From Phycisphaerales bacterium (GTDB taxonomy: Bacteria; Planctomycetota; Phycisphaerae; SM23-33; FEN-1343), in NCBI GenBank assembly GCA_003171335.1, contig PMYD01000035.1, forward strand, positions 1-33,414: a stretch of DNA of 33,414 nucleotides, given 5' to 3'. Positions within the stretch are counted from its first letter, which is position 1. Each line of letters begins with the position of its first letter. Below, piece after piece: positions 31,917-33,414 of this stretch. The notes beneath the pieces were generated by a model. It was given only the letters and a program-made list of their open reading frames with translations, was not told where the DNA came from and did not search any database. The position numbers and the translations under genes are program-made.

Positions 31917-33047
31917 ATGCCGAGTATGACTCTCGGACGACTGATATGTGCAATAGCTGCTTTGGCAAGCACTTGCATCTGTATGCAATGTGCCTCGCCG
32001 CTGTCGGACGACCCCCGCCATTCGGGTCAGGCGGCCGCTGCGCAGCCGGCACAAGCTGAAACGGCCAAGCTGACGATCATCGATCACCCCAGCATAGTGA
32101 TGACCGATGACTTTGCCCCTCTGGAAGAGCCGCCCCCAAGCGCTGGCTTGGCAGATGCCAGTAAAGACCTGGCTGCCGCCAGCACCGACATCTGCGAGCC
32201 GCAGGTCTTTTCCATCTGCGAGCCGCAGGTCTTTTCGCCGCCGCCGATGCAAGGCTCCGTCAGCGCCAACGTGGCGCCCTGGCCAGCGAACGAGTCGCCC
32301 GAAGCGAGCGAGTCGCCCATAGCGAGCGATCCCCAGGACGCCACGCCGCCCTCTCCGGTTCTTACACCCGCCCAGCAGCACTTGAAGATGGCGCAGGATG
32401 ATCCGGGACTGCTGCTCAAGACTGCCCTGGACCGCTGGAAGTCGGTCGAAGGGTATCACGTCAAAGTGCTGTCCCAGGAGCGGCTGGAAGGCAAGCTGCG
32501 CTGCCAGACGGTGATTGAAGCCACCGTCATGAGCGAGCCCTACGCGGTGAGCTTCCGCTGGCTGGCCAACGCCGGGGAGATCGACAAACTGCTGTGGATG
32601 CCCTCGGCCTACGGCAAAGAGCTGATCGTGCATCCCACGGGGCTGGCGGGCAAGTTCGTGGATCACGTTCGCGTGAACCCCTATAGCGACCGCGTGAAGT
32701 CGTCCAGCCGGCGCGATGTGACCCAGTTCGGCCTGGCCCAGACGCTCCAGTCCCTGCTGGAGGGCTATCAGCACGGCCACGACGCCGGCACGTTGACCAG
32801 CCAGTGCCTGGGCCTGGTCAAATGCGAGGGCGTCTCGGATAACGCGATCGCCCTGCGGCAAACCACGACCGATCGCCACTCGGAAGTGCAACTGATGTTC
32901 GTGTACTTCAACCCGGACGACCTGCGGCCGCTGCGCGTGCAGCAGTTCGCCTGGGACGGCCAGCTCCTGGGCTGCTACGACTTCACCGATTACCGGCCGA
33001 TCCAGCTCTCCAAGCTGGACTTCAGCCTCGACGTGATCTTCAACTGA
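31917..33047 (+). CDS. DUF1571-like secreted protein with a repeat-bearing linker
   Basis: A 376-residue protein. An N-terminal hydrophobic segment (MTLGRLICAIAALASTCIC, starting at residue 4) is a likely signal peptide. Residues about 30-155 form a Pro/Ala/Glu/Ser-rich linker. From about residue 155 to the end (LTPAQQHLKMAQDDPGLLLK onward) lies a domain that matches DUF1571, a family found largely in Planctomycetota: VEGYHVKVLSQERLEGKLR, a Trp-rich LLWMPSAYGKEL segment, FGLAQTLQSLL and YDFTDYRPIQLSKLDFSLDV. Function unknown. The ATG at 31917 has GAGGAG eleven bases upstream; ATG at 31926 is possible. The linker contains a 24-bp tandem duplication and a palindromic arm. Confidence 0.78.
   Translation: MPSMTLGRLICAIAALASTCICMQCASPLSDDPRHSGQAAAAQPAQAETAKLTIIDHPSIVMTDDFAPLEEPPPSAGLADASKDLAAASTDICEPQVFSICEPQVFSPPPMQGSVSANVAPWPANESPEASESPIASDPQDATPPSPVLTPAQQHLKMAQDDPGLLLKTALDRWKSVEGYHVKVLSQERLEGKLRCQTVIEATVMSEPYAVSFRWLANAGEIDKLLWMPSAYGKELIVHPTGLAGKFVDHVRVNPYSDRVKSSSRRDVTQFGLAQTLQSLLEGYQHGHDAGTLTSQCLGLVKCEGVSDNAIALRQTTTDRHSEVQLMFVYFNPDDLRPLRVQQFAWDGQLLGCYDFTDYRPIQLSKLDFSLDVIFN
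32163..32237. repeat. Palindromic arm plus 24-bp tandem duplication inside the DUF1571-like gene
   Basis: AAAGACCTG (32163-32171) is mirrored by CAGGTCTTT at 32202-32210 and again at 32226-32234. The 24 bp at 32190-32213 are repeated at 32214-32237 with one change, so ICEPQVFS occurs twice (residues 92-107). Just downstream, GAGTCGCCC occurs twice with similar flanks. Confidence 0.8.
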
Positions 33048-33144
33048 TAAACGCCGCGAGGGCGGAACGAGCGTCGGCTCGCCGGGTCTCACTCAAACCC
33101 TGGCGGGCCGGCGTTGTTATTGGGGACGAACCATTCGGGGCCGC

Positions 33145-33370
33145 ATTGGGAGCCCAAAGGGCGATTGACCATTAGCCACGGGCGCGAGCCCGTGGAAAAG
33201 ATGGATCATTTCCTTTGGAGCCCTTCAGGGCGATTGAACGCCAGAATCCTCGATTGCGCCCCATTATGCATTCAGTGACGATGCATGCAGCCCAAGCTTT
33301 CAATCGCCCTGCGGGCTCCTGCGCGAAAGGCCCCTCGTCTCCACGGGCTTGCGCCCGTGGCTAATGGTCA
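33145..33370. repeat. Nested palindromic element, TGACCATTAGCCACGGG type
   Basis: Outer arms 33166-33195 (starting TGACCATTAGCCACGGGCGC) and 33341-33370 are inverted copies, with a small change in the middle (GCGCGAG against GCGCAAG). The word GGAGCCC-n-AGGGCGATTGA occurs directly at about 33149 and 33219 and inverted (TCAATCGCCCTGCGGGCTCC) at 33299-33318. It occupies most of the end of the window (33048-33414), where I see no gene. Confidence 0.88.
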
Positions 33371-33414
33371 TACGCGCTGCGGGCTACACTGCGATCGGGT
33401 AGGAAGAGGGGATT

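Noticed and set aside
31422..33092. A 556-residue minus-strand protein
   Set aside because: It is antisense to the DUF1571-like gene and crosses the start of the LURP-one-like gene; no recognisable domain.

Overview
The window is GC-rich chromosomal DNA, most likely from a bacterium of the Planctomycetota, perhaps Phycisphaerae. The basis is gene content (a DUF1571-like secreted protein, purM/purA/pgi/obgE/coaX housekeeping genes of bacterial type, an ECF sigma/anti-sigma pair, large intergenic gaps, mixed-strand gene order). No rRNA, tRNA, CRISPR array, transposase or phage gene was seen.

Layout. 1-5.9 kb: a URO-D-fold protein, an aldo/keto reductase and glucose-6-phosphate isomerase on the minus strand, then a tandem repeat array and purM on the plus strand. 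6.0-9.0 kb: a lower-GC accessory stretch with a 14-repeat predicted beta-solenoid protein, the ribosome-rescue hydrolase ArfB, and a two-gene cassette that looks like a Panacea-type (PanAT) toxin-antitoxin system with its own strong promoter. 9.0-14.7 kb: uppS, purA, a HAD phosphatase/mutase, a GT4 glycosyltransferase and a TauE/SafE exporter. 14.9-16.1 kb: a PerR-like regulator followed by rubrerythrin, a peroxide-stress pair. 16.2-20.5 kb: murJ, an EFR1-type flavodoxin/ferredoxin fusion and a GT39-like membrane glycosyltransferase. 20.7-22.4 kb: two secreted proteins of unknown function. 22.4-26.8 kb: a palindrome-rich gap, then rpmA, obgE, coaX and a divergent mnmE. 26.8-33 kb: a radical SAM protein resembling the MJ0619/Tes group, an ECF sigma factor and its likely anti-sigma factor, a secreted dienelactone hydrolase, a LURP-one/tubby-like protein and a DUF1571-like protein.

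How genes fit together: UppS and MurJ both serve the lipid-carrier cycle of peptidoglycan synthesis; PurM and PurA are purine steps; PerR and rubrerythrin form a regulator-effector pair; sigma and anti-sigma genes overlap; obgE and coaX are two bases apart.

The most striking feature is that nearly every larger intergenic gap holds a nested palindromic element, and that at least five sequence families recur. Typical elements are 80-190 bp, with an outer inverted repeat enclosing one or two smaller hairpins. Two such elements lie in frame inside the mnmE-like gene, and a third candidate lies in the linker of the DUF1571-like gene. This resembles the protein-invading palindromic elements known from Rickettsia and is the best candidate here for an undescribed system. 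The Panacea cassette with an unrecognised toxin, and the 22-residue solenoid protein, are the next best.
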